A stretch of DNA of 64,000 bases. Source: Manduca sexta. Its lineage: Eukaryota > Arthropoda > Insecta > Lepidoptera > Sphingidae. The translations under genes were made by a program, and so were the position numbers. Below, one piece after another: positions 24,376-37,362 of the stretch; the stretch's first letter is position 1; the number at the start of each line of letters is the position of its first letter. Below the pieces are notes generated by a model. The model searched no databases. It saw only the letters and a list, made by a program, of their open reading frames with translations, and was not told the origin of the DNA. Location of the stretch: NCBI RefSeq assembly GCF_014839805.1, contig NC_051139.1, forward strand, positions 1,116,001 through 1,180,000, given 5' to 3'.

Positions 24376-25518
24376 TGTCGGATAAATTTAAATCGAGGTG
24401 TCAACTATAAGAATGGAACGGGGATTTAAGGATATTTTTTTTATTATTGTATAATCAGGAACATTTAGGTAACCAAATATAGTTATGTGAACGTATAAAG
24501 ATTTCTTTCGTAAGATAGGCCTTCCACGTGTTAGGATCTATTTCCGCTTAAACCGTATAATTGCACAGGTCGCATATGAGCTAGCCAATTTTTTGTTACA
24601 TTAATATATCGGATCCAGGCATGACTTAAGATATAATGTAGATATTAATGGAAATATTAGTATTATACAAGAAACAATATAAATATACAATACTTTTCAA
24701 TTAAATACTCACGAGCCCGAGGCAACGCTGTTGCTGCGCTTCTTAGGCGCTGTACACACTATAGTTCACGAGAATACATCGCTTGTTTCAAACAATCTAT
24801 AAATAATATTAATATGTTCTTAAGATACATCAATTTACGAAAATGTATTTTCACACGTTGCTATTTACTATTATATTATAATAGGTACAATGTACATTTC
24901 GTAAACTATTTTTTTTACGTTCTTTTAACTTATTATTTACAAGTAGTTCGAAATAATCGGTAGTTATTCAGTGTTACTTCTTGTTGTGCAAGTTTTACAT
25001 ATATTTTCTGTTTAAGGCCAAGACAGGTGGACCTCACCTCATCTCTATTGTATACGAATATATGATTATTTTAAAATCATCCAATTTTCCACTCTAAATA
25101 TCGTCGAGTTTAAATACGTACATTTTTACATTGAGACAAGTGTTTTAAAAAGTGTGGAGATGTTTTATATCTGTTACTTGTTCGGTTCAGAGGGGTATAT
25201 AAAGGGGTAAATATGAATTTATATGTTTTATGACATTCAGCGCGTATTTAATTACCTGAATAATATAAATAATTTTAACAAATGAATATGCTGCGTTTTA
25301 TAAATATCCCAGTTATATAATATAATCATCAACATTACAATGTCAAAGCATGGATTGTGTGATCTCGTCTTTATCTAATTACGTTCATAGAAGTATGTAA
25401 ATCGTATGTTCTGACCTTTAGGATTAAGCTAGGTGCGCATCAATACGTGCATCTGCTATGTATTTATAGTTCTAACTAGCATTAGAGACCTTCGTTCCGC
25501 GCACCTGTGTGTGGACTG
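24376..25518. other. Intergenic DNA without recognisable gene
   Basis: AT-rich; nothing supported apart from the minisatellite that begins at its right edge. Confidence 0.5.
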
Positions 25519-25679
25519 TGCAGCGTGCAGGATGCAGTGTGCAGCGTGCAGTGTGCAGCATGCAGCATGCAGTCTGAAGCGTGCAGTGTGCAGCATGCAG
25601 TCTGCAGCGTGCAGTGTGCAGCATGCAGTCTGCAGCGTGCAGTGTGCAGCATGCAGTCTGCAGCGTGCAGTGTGCAGTG
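25519..25679. repeat. Minisatellite of 23 TGCAGNN heptamers
   Basis: Twenty-three consecutive 7-bp units, nearly all of the form TGCAGNN (one reads TGAAGCG), without a single indel. From about 25568 the variable dinucleotide cycles CA, TC, CG, TG, giving a 28-bp higher-order unit repeated about three to four times. The open frames through it are artefacts of the repeat. Confidence 0.95.
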
Positions 25680-28600
25680 CGTTCGCGCTACGGACGTGTT
25701 ATAGATGGTAGTACCCTACGCTAGCACGCAGCGCTATCATCGCCTCATAATATTTTATATGCTATTGAAATGTGAATTAAGTCCCATTAAGACAATGTTC
25801 GTAATACGTGTAGTACTCATTTATTGGTTTGTGTTACGCAAAGAAAATATTGGCCATATGTTTTAATATGTGTTATATTGCCGTAAGGTGTAATGGCAAA
25901 CTAGACAAGTGCGCGTTGGACTCACGCATCGAGGATTCCGTACAAACTTTTACGTAAGGTATCTAAGTACATTGACAAACTTAACTGCCGTTAGATCCCT
26001 AGACGTGATTATTACGTCAACTGCAAATAATAAGTTTGTGATAGTAAATTTTTTTTTTTTATTTAACCTCGCGAATGTAGAAGAATTGGAACCACGCCAT
26101 TGCCAGTTAGTTGTTTGTGGTAAGTTTAAGTGATCAACTACAGCAGGAAGAGCTTCTACCAGAGACTATGTCGATTTATAGAGCATGTGACACTTGATGC
26201 CAAAGACCAAAAGATATACTATATTTTAAAGAAAGTTCTATAACACACGTACATCGGAAATTGTGTCATTGTCGACAGCGCGCCCCCCAACAAACATTTG
26301 AGCATTAAGTAGAATTGATCCCGACGAATTGAAAACTCAACAATACCATTATATTATGGCAAGAATAAACAGTTGATTAATATTAAATCTGTAAACGACA
26401 TCGCTAGTTTCTGTATGGCGCTAGGCCTAGTTCGTCAAACCTCATATACATTCATGAACTTTGAGTTCTTGGAATTTAGAGTGCCCCCAGATTACAACAG
26501 AAAGTTACAAAGCCCAAGAACTTCAGGTCTTTTAGTAATTTACAAAAATATATATTAGACTGGGTTAGGTTTTGTAAGCACCTGTCAATTACGTAAACTC
26601 AAAGCAAGAAATTCCTTTTTGAATACATTTTGCCTTCGAGTTTTATCTTTAATATAATAATAATATAACACTTATAGACACATTGAAGGACCCAAGCCTC
26701 TGTAATATCCGACATGGCCACTGAAACGGACCAACATTTACAACTCACGGCGATAAATACATGAAATAAGGCGTGATGAAAATGATGATAAAACGTATTC
26801 GATTAAGAATATTTTTGAACAGAAAAGTGTTTTGAAATTCATAAATGCATAATATTTGTGTAGTATACGCGTGACCGGCGAGTCCGAGCCACCTGACCGA
26901 GTGCGAGTGCCGAAAGTTCGCTGATCTGAGCCAAGGTTCGCCTCTTTCCATTCTCTTTGCACTTTGAAGTAAACGACCTGAAGATGCCTACGTTATTCAA
27001 ATTACCAATAGTTTTTCCGAGCGAGTCGTATGCAAACTAAATAAAATGCCAGTTGCAGGATTGGTTCAAAAGGGCCGAGAGTGTGCCGCGCTAGCCGGCG
27101 AGTTAAATTTTTAATTTATGGTGGAGTCAGGGCTCGCCAACTATAATATTCTATGTAGTTTCGTACCTAAATGTAAATGCTTATAATATTGTGTTTTCTA
27201 TATGTATAATTAAATTCGTACAATTGTACATTTTGACCATCACACATTTATTTTCATCATTATCATTTATTTTCATTTCATATACAACGATAGACTGAGG
27301 AAGGTGTGGTTTGCTGGTTATGTCAATGCGTTTTTCGGTAATTTCGTCGTTACCCGTCGCTGGCCTGGTGCTCTACAACATAATGGCGGTACTTCTTTGC
27401 AAACGGGGACTATAATTTATGAGCCGGATTTCGGAAACAAGTCACGTATTTAAATTTTAGGTTGCAGGCTTACGTGTGCGTATATTAATATCCCTTTCAA
27501 ATAGTTATAGGTGTTGGGGTATAGACTGGTCTCACGCACGTAGGTACTAGAACACAAATCATAAAGCAGCACGTGAGTTCAGTGTGGGTTGTTCAAATTA
27601 TGAAATGTATATTTCTACGAAAAGCTTTAAGCTAGTTCAAGCATACCATTACTACATAAGATAATCAAGACTGCATCATCGAGGGAGTAAGCAGAGATGC
27701 AAGTAGTACACTCGCTGTTCGTTAATCTTGTTTCCCTGTGGAAAGTACACGGGATCTCAACGGCTCCGTGGCTTGGTATAATTTTACACACTCATACATA
27801 CACAATACACATGTTTATTGGATGCTGTGTAAGCAAAATAAACTCATACCTAAGTCATAGTTCATAAATTGATCTATAAACTCACAAGTCACATTCATAT
27901 CTATGACAGATATATTATATTAGTGTTGTCGGAATTATTAGATTTGCCACGTGTATATTTTATTATTAAATAGTGTAAGAGATGGTGCGGTTAATATCTA
28001 GCAATAGCGAATGTGTGGAAGTGAACATCCTGTAGTACAATGTACACACATCAGGCAAGTAACAGTAAAAGATTTTGTTTTAGTATTGCAATGCTGCTAC
28101 TTATCAGTATATCACTAATAATTAAAGATGAATCAGTATGTAGTTGGTGTGAATTTTTACATCCTCAGTTAAAATTGTTAAAAATATTAAATATTATTAT
28201 GTAAGTTTATTGACGTTATAAATAATGATGTATTAAAATATAATAAGAATTATAACCAATGAGTAAAATTTCTTGAGATATTATTAAAACATTCGGGGAA
28301 CAAATTATTACACGGATAGGTTTCGTTGAAACAACTGTAAACTTATAAACCATTGGTTTAATTAGCAATTAGTTCAAGCAACTATAAGTTTCAATGTGAT
28401 TGTAAGGAAACGAATAATTATCAACTCATTGCCGTTTTGTACAGTGACTCGGGTGCAACATCTCCGAGATTCTTCACAGCTCGGTATCGGTAAGAGAGTC
28501 AAAGAACGATTATTTTATAAATTCCAAAGTTCGTGAAAATGTTTGGCAGTTCCTTGAAGTAAACGAAGAAGTCATTGGACGGGTTTTGATGAAATTTTTC

Positions 28601-28835
28601 ACACGGATAGAACATATTCTGATGGACAGTAGCAGGATAAGGATGTATATACAGGATAAATGTATACAGGTCTCTATTTCATTAAAATATGTTCAGCTAT
28701 TTCTGCGTTTGCATCTAACAAACACCCAAACATTTCACAAACTTTACTAGTTATAATATAATAAGATGTAAGATTTAAGATAAGAATAATTACTTAAAAA
28801 ATGAGACTTAAGAATTTAACGTAAAATATATATTT
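25680..28835. other. Intergenic/intronic DNA without recognisable gene
   Basis: AT-rich with no supported exon, RNA gene or complete repeat. Short frames at 25909-26133 and 26373-26558 carry no recognisable motif. Confidence 0.5.
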
Positions 28836-28985
28836 TTTTTATTACCGTTGAATGAAGAGACGAGAACGCTGCTCACCTGACGATGACCAATTCGACCGTA
28901 CATAAACAGTAGGATCACCATACAATACTTGCATTACAAAGTACTGCGTGACACTTGACTGCGCTCGTTATTCTGTGTCGTAAGA
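28836..28985 (-). repeat. Probable dispersed lepidopteran repeat fragment
   Basis: The stretch ttgaatgaagagacgagaac...gctcacctgacgatgacc...acttgcattacaaagtactgcgtgacac resembles a repeat common in moth and butterfly genomes, by memory only. No ends or target duplication were found. A repeat-library search would settle it. Confidence 0.35.
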
Positions 28986-29669
28986 TGTTAAGGTTCATAA
29001 TGGCCAGTAATAACGCTGGCTATTGTCCTTAAAACCTGAACACAACAGAGCATGCACACTGCTGCTTGGCGGTGGAAGTAAAAATTGCGGTGGTACCTCT
29101 GCGTAGGCCCAGACGGCCGCTCGCATACGAGAAACCTATCACATGTGTCGTCGTAGGTCTTTCCAATTTGTGTTGCACGGTTTGTCTGTTTGCTAAAGAT
29201 TCGTGCGCGAATAATGCAATAGCTACTCGTTGGATTCAAAATGTAACTTATTAAATACTAGCTTCCGCTCGCAGCTTCGCCCGCGTGGATTTCGGACTTC
29301 AAAAATGGAGAAGGTGCTCAATTTGTCGGGATGTTTTTTTAATGTATGGTGGTATGCAGGTGGTCCCATTGTCCGGTCAGGGTCTGATGATGGGATTCAG
29401 TATTCACGCGTGATGGCTTATTATTAGCATATCATGTGTAACTTTGGTGTTTCTATACCGATTTCTATGATTCTTTTTTATGGAATATTTAATAATGTTA
29501 ACTTTTTTAATTAGGGATGACTGAGAGTGTTATAAACGTGAGAGTAGACAAATATAATAAGAAAGCTTCGAACTGCTAAGCTATCGGGAGTTACACGTGT
29601 TATTGTGAGTCAACCATAAAAGATAGACATATGCTGTCGTGGGATATTTTTTACATAATTTTAAGGAGA

Positions 29670-29918
29670 CTGCCTCGGTGGCGTAGTTGTATTGCATGTC
29701 CGGTACAATAGCGTTTTGAGGTCCTGGGTTCGAATCCCGGGTCGGGCAAAGTGATATTTGGGTTTTTCTGCTCAGTATCAGCCCGGAGTCTGGAATTTGT
29801 GCCCGATATGGCGATAGGCTCGCCCCCTATCACATGGGACGGAACATACTTGGCGAATAGTGGGTGCCCTAGTTGCGCCTCTGCATACCCCTTCGGGGAT
29901 AAATGCGTGATGTTATGT
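29670..29918 (+). mobile_element. tRNA-derived SINE nested in Helitron copy 1
   Basis: The head at 29671-29748 folds like a tRNA remnant: TGCCT pairs with GGGCA at 29744-29748, the A box is TGGCGTAGTTGT (29679-29690), the B box is GGTTCGAATCC (29727-29737), and a T-arm stem CCTGG/CCGGG surrounds it. A tRNA-unrelated body follows, ending ttcggggataaatgcgtgatgttatgt. A perfect 12-bp duplication attttaaggaga flanks it (29658-29669 and 29919-29930). The SINE would be transcribed by RNA polymerase III and mobilised by a partner LINE; the partner is unknown. Helitron copy 2 carries the empty site at 62100-62111. Confidence 0.95.
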
Positions 29919-30165
29919 ATTTTAAGGAGAACATTTCCGTCATACATGATTTCTGTGTAGCTTTAACCATTAAGGTTGCACACGCGACGGAAGCTTAAAA
30001 AATGGAGTAACTTCTCCCGTTTTCCCAACATTTCCCTTCACTGCTCTGCTCCTATTAATTGTAGCGTGATGAAAAGTATACTATAACCAGCACAGGAGTA
30101 TGACAAATAATTGTACCAAGTTTCGTTAAAATCCGTCGAGTAGTTTTTGTTTCTATAACGGTTAT

Positions 30166-30202
<37 letters not shown>

Positions 30203-30223
30203 TAGACAGACAGACAGACAGAC

Positions 30224-30254
<31 letters not shown>

Positions 30255-30259
30255 TAGAC
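30166..30259 (+). repeat. (ACAG)n microsatellite with GATA interruptions
   Basis: About 94 bp of ACAG repeats inside the Helitron, broken by GATA at about 30201, 30225 and 30253. The same tract in copy 2 is a pure 31-bp run (62347-62377). Confidence 0.95.
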
Positions 30260-30381
30260 AAAAATTTTACTAATTGCATTTTTGGCATCAGTATCGATCC
30301 CTAATCACCCCCTGATAGTTATTTTGGAAATATATTTCATGTACAGAATTGACCTCTCTACAGATTTATTATAAGTATAGA

Positions 30382-33015
30382 TATAGATGAAACTTTATTC
30401 TGAGCACCCTTTAGTATTTATTTAATCAAAGTTGAATCATAGAAATAAGGTGTAGTTTACAAAGTTTCTGTTTGATTATTTAGAAATCTCTTAATAAATT
30501 TGTTGCCGCCTAGGACATGAACACTGAGCGCGGCGAGTCTGTCAATAGAACGACATTCCCAGATATTGAATAGGCCCCTCGCGGCGCGTGCGCAAAGCTC
30601 TCGCGGCCCCATTCGCGACTGCACTCGAGTTCATTGCGACACCACAATTGGGTCAAACCTTAACACATGTCGCCTGATGTCTTTATTATCGATAGCGTTC
30701 CGGGACTTATGCTGATGTTATAAGTGCGTTGGGGTTAAATCGGACGCTTTTTCGACGTGTTAAAGAGTCTTTTCGAATTATTTTTTTACAATAATTCTAT
30801 AGGAGCTGTAATAATGAACCATTAACTTAGCTATATGTTATTAAATATACTAAATGGTATATATTTTTCAATCCCTTATATATAACAATTAATGTTTTAT
30901 AGGGCTTTAAAAAAGTACCATACTTTTAGAAATGTGTGAGAAAGATAGGACCTTCACAGGTATAGTTCGGACTACTATCTAAAATCGTCTAAGATACAAG
31001 GATTCTAAAATTCATAAAAAGAGCATATTCTGATCTAGATATTCGTTTATAAACATTCAAAAAAATTTATGAATTTCGTAAGATATTTTTAGAAGAGAAC
31101 TTTTTTTTTAATTGTTCTAGGCATACGATCATACCCCACATGAGTGACACTGTAGATATTTTTAAAAATATTCGAAGAAATAGTACATGCACGTGTAAAT
31201 AAACAATAAATAAACCAAATCGACCATTCATCTGAGCTAAAAAATACACAATTAGTGAGTTCAGACGTTTTCGTGTATAAATTTTGATAAAAACTTGCAA
31301 TATTTTACAAGTGCTAGATCGAACGATTTTTATCCGTTCTTTAACGACAAATAATTGTATGTGTAAAGATCGGATCTCAGGGAATATACGTATTTCGACA
31401 AATTTGAATAAACAAGTCACAAGATTTATTTCCTTTATGATAATATATACCTACAAAATTAATTGAAAACAGTAAATACTCAATTAAAATTAGGCAAATT
31501 CTTGCATGGGGTTAATCCGGATCTGCCAGGGAACGACAAAACACCGATATGTTTGTTAGCACCGTAAACATTATTTACTTGACGGATTCACTCATGTGAA
31601 CTTGTGGAACGTAGGGAACAAGATGGGGTCGCAGGTAGTGTTGTCCGAAAACAAAAATTATAACACAATTACGAGTTATTTGATTTATACGATGTTACAC
31701 CTCCTACGATCTTACCCCAACGCGCCTTATTTTATGAGAGTTGAAATACGGTTTTGTGCAGTTCTCCAACTCTCATTGTATTGTAGGACTCATTTTCTTT
31801 TTTATATCTATTCAGAATATTTTACAACGCATAAACTACGTCAATAAGTGTTGCTTTTATGATGTGATCAATCAATTTTCAGATATCCAACAAATCTACA
31901 TTATCATATTATAGAGTCTAATATTATTATTGATTAGCGATTTATTTGCGACATTTGTTTCAAAACCTCGAAGAATGACTGCAATTTGTCAAAGAAAATT
32001 ACCGCCCATATTTCAACTAAAATATGATAATTCTGAAGTTAATGAAATTGCTAAGCTGTCGTGATAAAATAAGCGTTTTTAATATGTACTATATGCGTGT
32101 GGCGCGCGGCACTGCTGAGCGATTTCCATTATACAGAGGCGAGTCCGTCGCCATGTCGAGAGGATCCTGCAATTCTCGAAATTTGTAAGTAGTTTTCTGA
32201 ACAGAAAAAATTATAAACCTTCGTTCGAATAAAGCCCACGATCTCAGTAGCTTCAATACACAGCCGAGCCTCGGTGTTACTACATTTACGTGCGATTAAA
32301 AGCTTACCGTGTATTTATTTTATTATTGTATTTATTTAGTATCATTATCGATCCACTAATATTGATGAGACGATCATTATTGCCTTAATCTCATAATATT
32401 AGTTGTTTAATAGGCACTAATAGTTAATAGCTGATAGTCGAAGGCAGCGTGTTACGGTATCTAATTATGTGTAACTGAAGTGAACCTCACCTGCGTCGCG
32501 AGCCGCGACCCACTGAGCAATATCTATTGCAAGTTACAAACGTACGAACATGACAGAACAAGCCACGCTGGGTTGTTCGGCTCAGGTGCCGTGTTATTTC
32601 ATGCCGTTAGCAATGCATGTTCAGGGTATGTCACAAAGTGGAGTAAACCGACGATCAGTATGAAGGATAGTAGATAAAGGAACGTATAGAAAATGATTTA
32701 TGGAATATGCCACTTCACAAAATATGAATAAAAGTAGATGACCCGGTCAATTTCGAATCGCCAACAATTTATTTGATCATAATTTTAGATTAACGATTTT
32801 AATCAATCCTAATCAACCTTTGAACCACAATTTATTGAAATTAATAGTACTGGTGGTATAGAGTACGATTTGAATTTCGTTAGGTAATTAAATGAAACTT
32901 TATTTACTAGGCACTGACACTAAGAAATATTCAATAAAATCCATATATTGTCGAGTAAAATATTTTCAATTGAATGATGTTCGAAACATAACGCAAAAAT
33001 AATATTTTAAATGGT
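30382..33015. other. Intergenic DNA without recognisable gene
   Basis: A CpG-rich patch lies at about 30525-30640, otherwise AT-rich. The frame at 31067-31420 (minus) is AT-driven and has no recognisable domain. No repeat ends found. Confidence 0.5.
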
Positions 33016-33023
33016 TTCATAAC

Positions 33024-33231
33024 TAGTGTTGCCAGGTGTCCTGATTTGTGCGAAAAATCTAAATTAAAACCAACTTTAGAATGATGTGCAGTGTTTTTTT
33101 TTTGTAAAATGCAATAAATTAAACCCCTAATTAAAAAATATTTGCTTTTTTATGTCCTGATCTACAAAACTAGATCCCGATTTGTCTTACCGTCTGCCCC
33201 GATTTTAAATAAATCGGACCTGGCAACACTA
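33024..33231. mobile_element. hAT-type MITE with perfect TIRs and 8-bp target duplication
   Basis: A 208-bp element with perfect 14-bp terminal inverted repeats, TAGTGTTGCCAGGT at 33024-33037 and its complement at 33218-33231. It is flanked by identical 8-mers TTCATAAC (33016-33023 and 33232-33239). An 8-bp target duplication and a TIR of the AGTGTTGCCA type are the marks of the hAT transposase superfamily. Just inside the right end is a 7-bp stem hairpin (33199-33205 with 33211-33217). There is no coding capacity, so it would have been moved by a hAT transposase encoded elsewhere. Confidence 0.95.
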
Positions 33232-33239
33232 TTCATAAC

Positions 33240-36200
33240 TGACGGAGAAAATCCGTTACAAAATGATATGTACATATTATACAATGCATTGTCTTATTTA
33301 CTTTTATATTCATCACCCTAAAGTTGACTGTTATAGAATGCCTCAGGCATTAAGTTCACCTGTGTACATATTAACTGTAATATATAAAGTTTAAATATAT
33401 AAAGAAATAGATTTCCAAACACCATATTGAATTATTAGATTTTTTTGCTGTTCTTTTAGATTATATCTAGGATCTTTTTTTAAGCACCCTGAACTCTAGC
33501 GACAGAACCAAAAAATATATATAATTCGATCTAGCCGTTTTCGAATATTAGCGAGATCAGCGAATAACAGAAATAAAAATATAATAATGTACCTACTGGT
33601 ACACAGAATGTAGTTAAACAATAATTTAGTAAACCAAGCGTCGTAGCATGACTCAACAACCTCTAGGGTTAAGATGGTCAGTCTCCTATGTGTAGATGTA
33701 AGCTGACCGCGTGAGTGATGTGCTGCGCAAAATATTTATTTCACCATTCTGTGATCGGTATATAACAATAGCATAAAATATTACGGTATGCTTTAGAAGT
33801 CACAAAGAAAACAAAATATCACATTTGCAATTACTTATTAATCCACTTCTTTATTTTGGACCTCTAAAAAATTACCTAAATTATTCAAAAATAAAAAGGT
33901 TCATCGTTAGGATACAAAATTCATATAATTTATGTTCATAAAAAGTAAATCGTGAATTTCTCACATTACGAACGTTTGAAAGTCATTGCGTTTCGGGCAA
34001 GGACCTGGCTTAATTACCTGCGGGGCACGGGAAGGTCGCGCGCCGCAACATATACGCCATGTCTCATGGTACCTACTATACGACAATTCGTTAATGTTTA
34101 ACAAACGAAAACTATTTCTTTAACAATTTTTTATTGTGTATTTATATTAAACATAAGCCTTAACCTCTAAAAGAGTAAACACAAGAACAATTAGCATACC
34201 TTCAGCTCCATGAACGATAGGAAATGTGCTTAAATTGATATAAGGCACCTAACCGAATCTTAGTAATACAAATACTTTGATTCTCGATGTAGGTTAAGAA
34301 TCGAAGAAAAGATCTTACTGATTCCGGATTCGTAGTTTAATGCCGTAACTACTGGACATACTAAGACTTAACATCTCATGACTTGGAATGGCGAGCGCCA
34401 TCAATATCAAACAATACTTTGTAATTCAAGGTGTTGAATGGTGTTTCTACTGTTTCTGGGCGGTCGTATCGCTTAACATCTGGCTGACGTCAAGCTTGTC
34501 TCGTCATTCAAAGCAATTAAAATAAAAACAGTAATCGTTATGCTGAGACATAACATGTTAATTTTCATGATTATCAGTAATTCCGCTGATAACATTTTCT
34601 ATGTATCGTAATTTATCTGCCGACAGCGCTTGTTTACTGTTAGCGTCTGCGTCTTTTTTACCAAACAGGCTTTGGCATACATCATTCTAATTTCGATGTG
34701 AGTGTGCAAAATTTGACCGCAATAGGTACTCATTACTCTACGGCAAGTATGGATGCTCTGAAAGGCAAGAATGCTTCTTGTTCAGATGTATTAAGTCTTT
34801 TTCTTTTAGGTTTTAGTGTTACTTGTTGTTAATAAAAAAAAGTGCAAGTCAGCAAAACTTTTACGGAACGAATTCATTAAATTAGGGCCTACCTGAAAAA
34901 ACAATTGATACTCATTAAAAGCAGTTAAAATCCTTATTTATTTTTTCTTAATACATTAAGATAGATGACAACAAATACCTCGCGTTAAAATATTTAATAT
35001 TATTATGATTCAGCATTTTTATTTTAGTCCTTTACACTTGACCATGAGTCTATATTAAAAAAGGAAAGACATAAAACAGTGATTAACAATATTAATAATT
35101 GTAAGCACCCATGTTCATTACAATACAAAAGATATTTACCATTAATAGCGTAGATATTATAATTTAATTATAATTACTCGCATTTCTATAACCGGTGCTG
35201 TAATACGCCGCGGCGTGTTCAGTTCACACGGTTTATCTTATCTGAAGCTTTTCCCCCATTTGAAAGTGTTTAATGTTGCCATTTAGTATTATTACTCTGG
35301 TTTAACCGTGACCTATTTAGAGCCTCGGCCGCAGTGTTGAGGCTCGTATCGTTCATGTCCTAGCATCATGTTCTCACGACATCTACGTCAGTTTTTGTGC
35401 CTCTGAGCTTACATCTACAACATACACACAAAAACTAAATCATGTCGGATCACGATTATTTAGTCTAACTTCTGTGATGCAGGTATTTGGTTACATTTTG
35501 GAATGTAAATGTCATTGGTAGTTGTCTTAATAATATTATATATATTTGGTTGGACTGTATTACTGTGTTCTGTTATTCTCAATTTTTGTCATTTTTATAA
35601 TTTCTCTCTAGCAATATTATGTTTTTGTATAATTCACATTCATGAGTGGCAATTCAAAGAAGCAGGCAGAAGTATAACGCATTCTGCTTAGCAGAAGATG
35701 AATCACAAAATACAATAGTATATACTTAATAGATATCTGGTACAAAACCTGTACTACCCCATTATGCCGTATTTCAGTTTTCGTTCTGCTACTAAACTAA
35801 GATACCAATTAATCCTGTCTCCCTCACGTGTAACAAGCACGTCACGCCGACGTCTCGTTAGAATGTGATAAGGGAGGCGACCTACTCATACATCCAGCTA
35901 TAATTTAATATCGGCAACTTGCAAAAGCAATATAGTAAGACGTGGTTTCGGCATTGAACAAACGGTTTGTTGGTGCGAGGGGCGAGCGCCGGGCTGACCC
36001 ACATCCCGCATAAAGGCCCTCTGTCCTCCGTCCCGAGTCTCGCTAACTCGGTCACACCGCACACGCGTGCTTGTGAATGCCGCTCTTGTTTAGTATTGAA
36101 TTAGATGCAAGATACCTACCAACGTACCACGTTGTATAGGAAATGGCTCTTTCATTTTTGTGACGGGTGCAGATGTCATGGTGATAATATAATATAAGGG

Positions 36201-36487
36201 AGGACAATAAATGTATTTACACAAAAAAAGTATTGTATGTATTTACTGTCCTACATTAAAATATCTGGGTCAAGCTAATTTATTTATGCAGTAGACAAAA
36301 CTAAACACGCTTTGACTAAATATGTAATTTTGATTTGTTATTGTAATTAATTGTATAAACCCCAAATCGTAAACAATATTACTAAAGTACGACCATTACT
36401 CAGTATGATTATACTTACAAACAGCAAGCCATTAATTACGTTGTACAAATAACATTATATCAAATATCGTGTTTTTATATTTTTTTT
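33240..36487. other. Intergenic/intronic DNA without recognisable gene
   Basis: AT-rich; the frame at 35509-35691 is hydrophobic but has no splice or start support. A GC-richer patch lies at about 35940-36070. Nothing else is supported. Confidence 0.5.
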
Positions 36488-36587
36488 AGGCTCGCCATCG
36501 TGCTCGTAGGACGGAACATACTTGGCGAAAAGTGCGTGCCCTGGTTGCGCCCCTGCATACCCTTTCGGGGATAAACGCGTGATGTGG
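36488..36587 (+). mobile_element. 5'-truncated SINE, same family as 29670
   Basis: Matches the 3' ~100 bases of the SINE at 29670-29918: aggctcgcc, ggacggaacatacttggcg, then cctgcatacc(c)tttcggggataaacgcgtgatg. The tRNA-derived head is missing. The left edge is a T-run, and no clear target duplication is visible. Confidence 0.85.
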
Positions 36588-37362
36588 ATTGTTTTCTTTT
36601 TCAAGACGCCTCCATCTTAAAGGACGCGACTAATGTGGTCACCATCAACTATCACGCTAAATGTATTTCATGCAAATCAGTGGTTGCACTTTGTTGAAAG
36701 GTCTGTAATTTTCATTAAGTAGTGGGTCCCTGGACATGGTCACGAAAAACTATTAATAAAAAAAAACAAAGGTTAAGACTAAATATGCAAAAATTGTTCT
36801 TAATAAACATTTTAAAAATTGAATATGTACAGTTTTGTTTAATACTTCGTCCCGTTTCGTTGCAGGTGATGTAAGGCTCGCAATTCTAGATGCCGAAACT
36901 GAAACCAACCTATACCTAGTCAATGTAGTGGTAAAGCTGCAAATGGTAATTCGATGTTACATTTTGTCTATAACATACCAAAAATTCAGATGCGAGTCTC
37001 TAGGATTTCGAAAAATCCAATATACCATAATAACCTATCTCCCTGCAACAATGTAGGATGCACAAGTATATCTGTTAACATCCTTAGATGCAGGCGTGAG
37101 CTCACAAGGAAAAAAGTCCCTGATCGCATCCACTACACATCTGTTTGGTTCACATCTAGCTCTCAAACAAAAGGCCTCTCATAATGAAGAAAAATCCAAC
37201 AAATTACATCATCGCGCAGTATAGTCCTAATCCCGAAGATGACGGAGCCCTGCGTCGCGGCGGGCACCAGGCTGCGTCATGGAACATGCACATCTGTTAG
37301 CAAGCATTAGGCTACGTGTGTGACCTACATAATATTATCGGAACATACTATTTTATGACCTA
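36588..37362. other. Intergenic/intronic DNA; two overlapping weak frames
   Basis: Frames at 36835-37056 and 36954-37184 follow a possible acceptor (cgtttcgttgcag, ending about 36866). They have no recognisable motif, and neither is convincing as an exon. Confidence 0.4.

Larger units (their letters stand above)
29258..30381 (-). mobile_element. Helitron copy 1, minus strand, interrupted by a SINE
   Basis: On the minus strand the element starts TCTATACTTATAATAAATC at 30381, preceded by A (T at 30382 on the + strand). It ends with a GC hairpin (ccgcgtgg...gctcgcagc on the + strand) and CTAG at 29258-29261, followed by T (A at 29257). No coding capacity is seen. It is 1124 bp as it stands and about 863 bp without the SINE and its duplicated site. 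It aligns almost base for base with copy 2 at 61647-62498 over most of its length. The segment 29309-29395 is replaced by unrelated sequence in copy 2, and the (GACA)n tract is three times longer here. Confidence 0.9.

Noticed and set aside
25433..25711. Cysteine-rich open frames (CAACSVQHAVCSVQ type)
   Set aside because: Produced by the TGCAGNN heptamer array; period 7 gives open frames in several phases without being a gene.
29651..29947. 98-codon minus-strand frame
   Set aside because: It is the complement of the SINE and its flanks; no independent coding evidence.
30055..30288. Minus-strand frame with LSVCLSVCLSVYLSVC repeats
   Set aside because: A translation of the (ACAG)n microsatellite inside Helitron copy 1.
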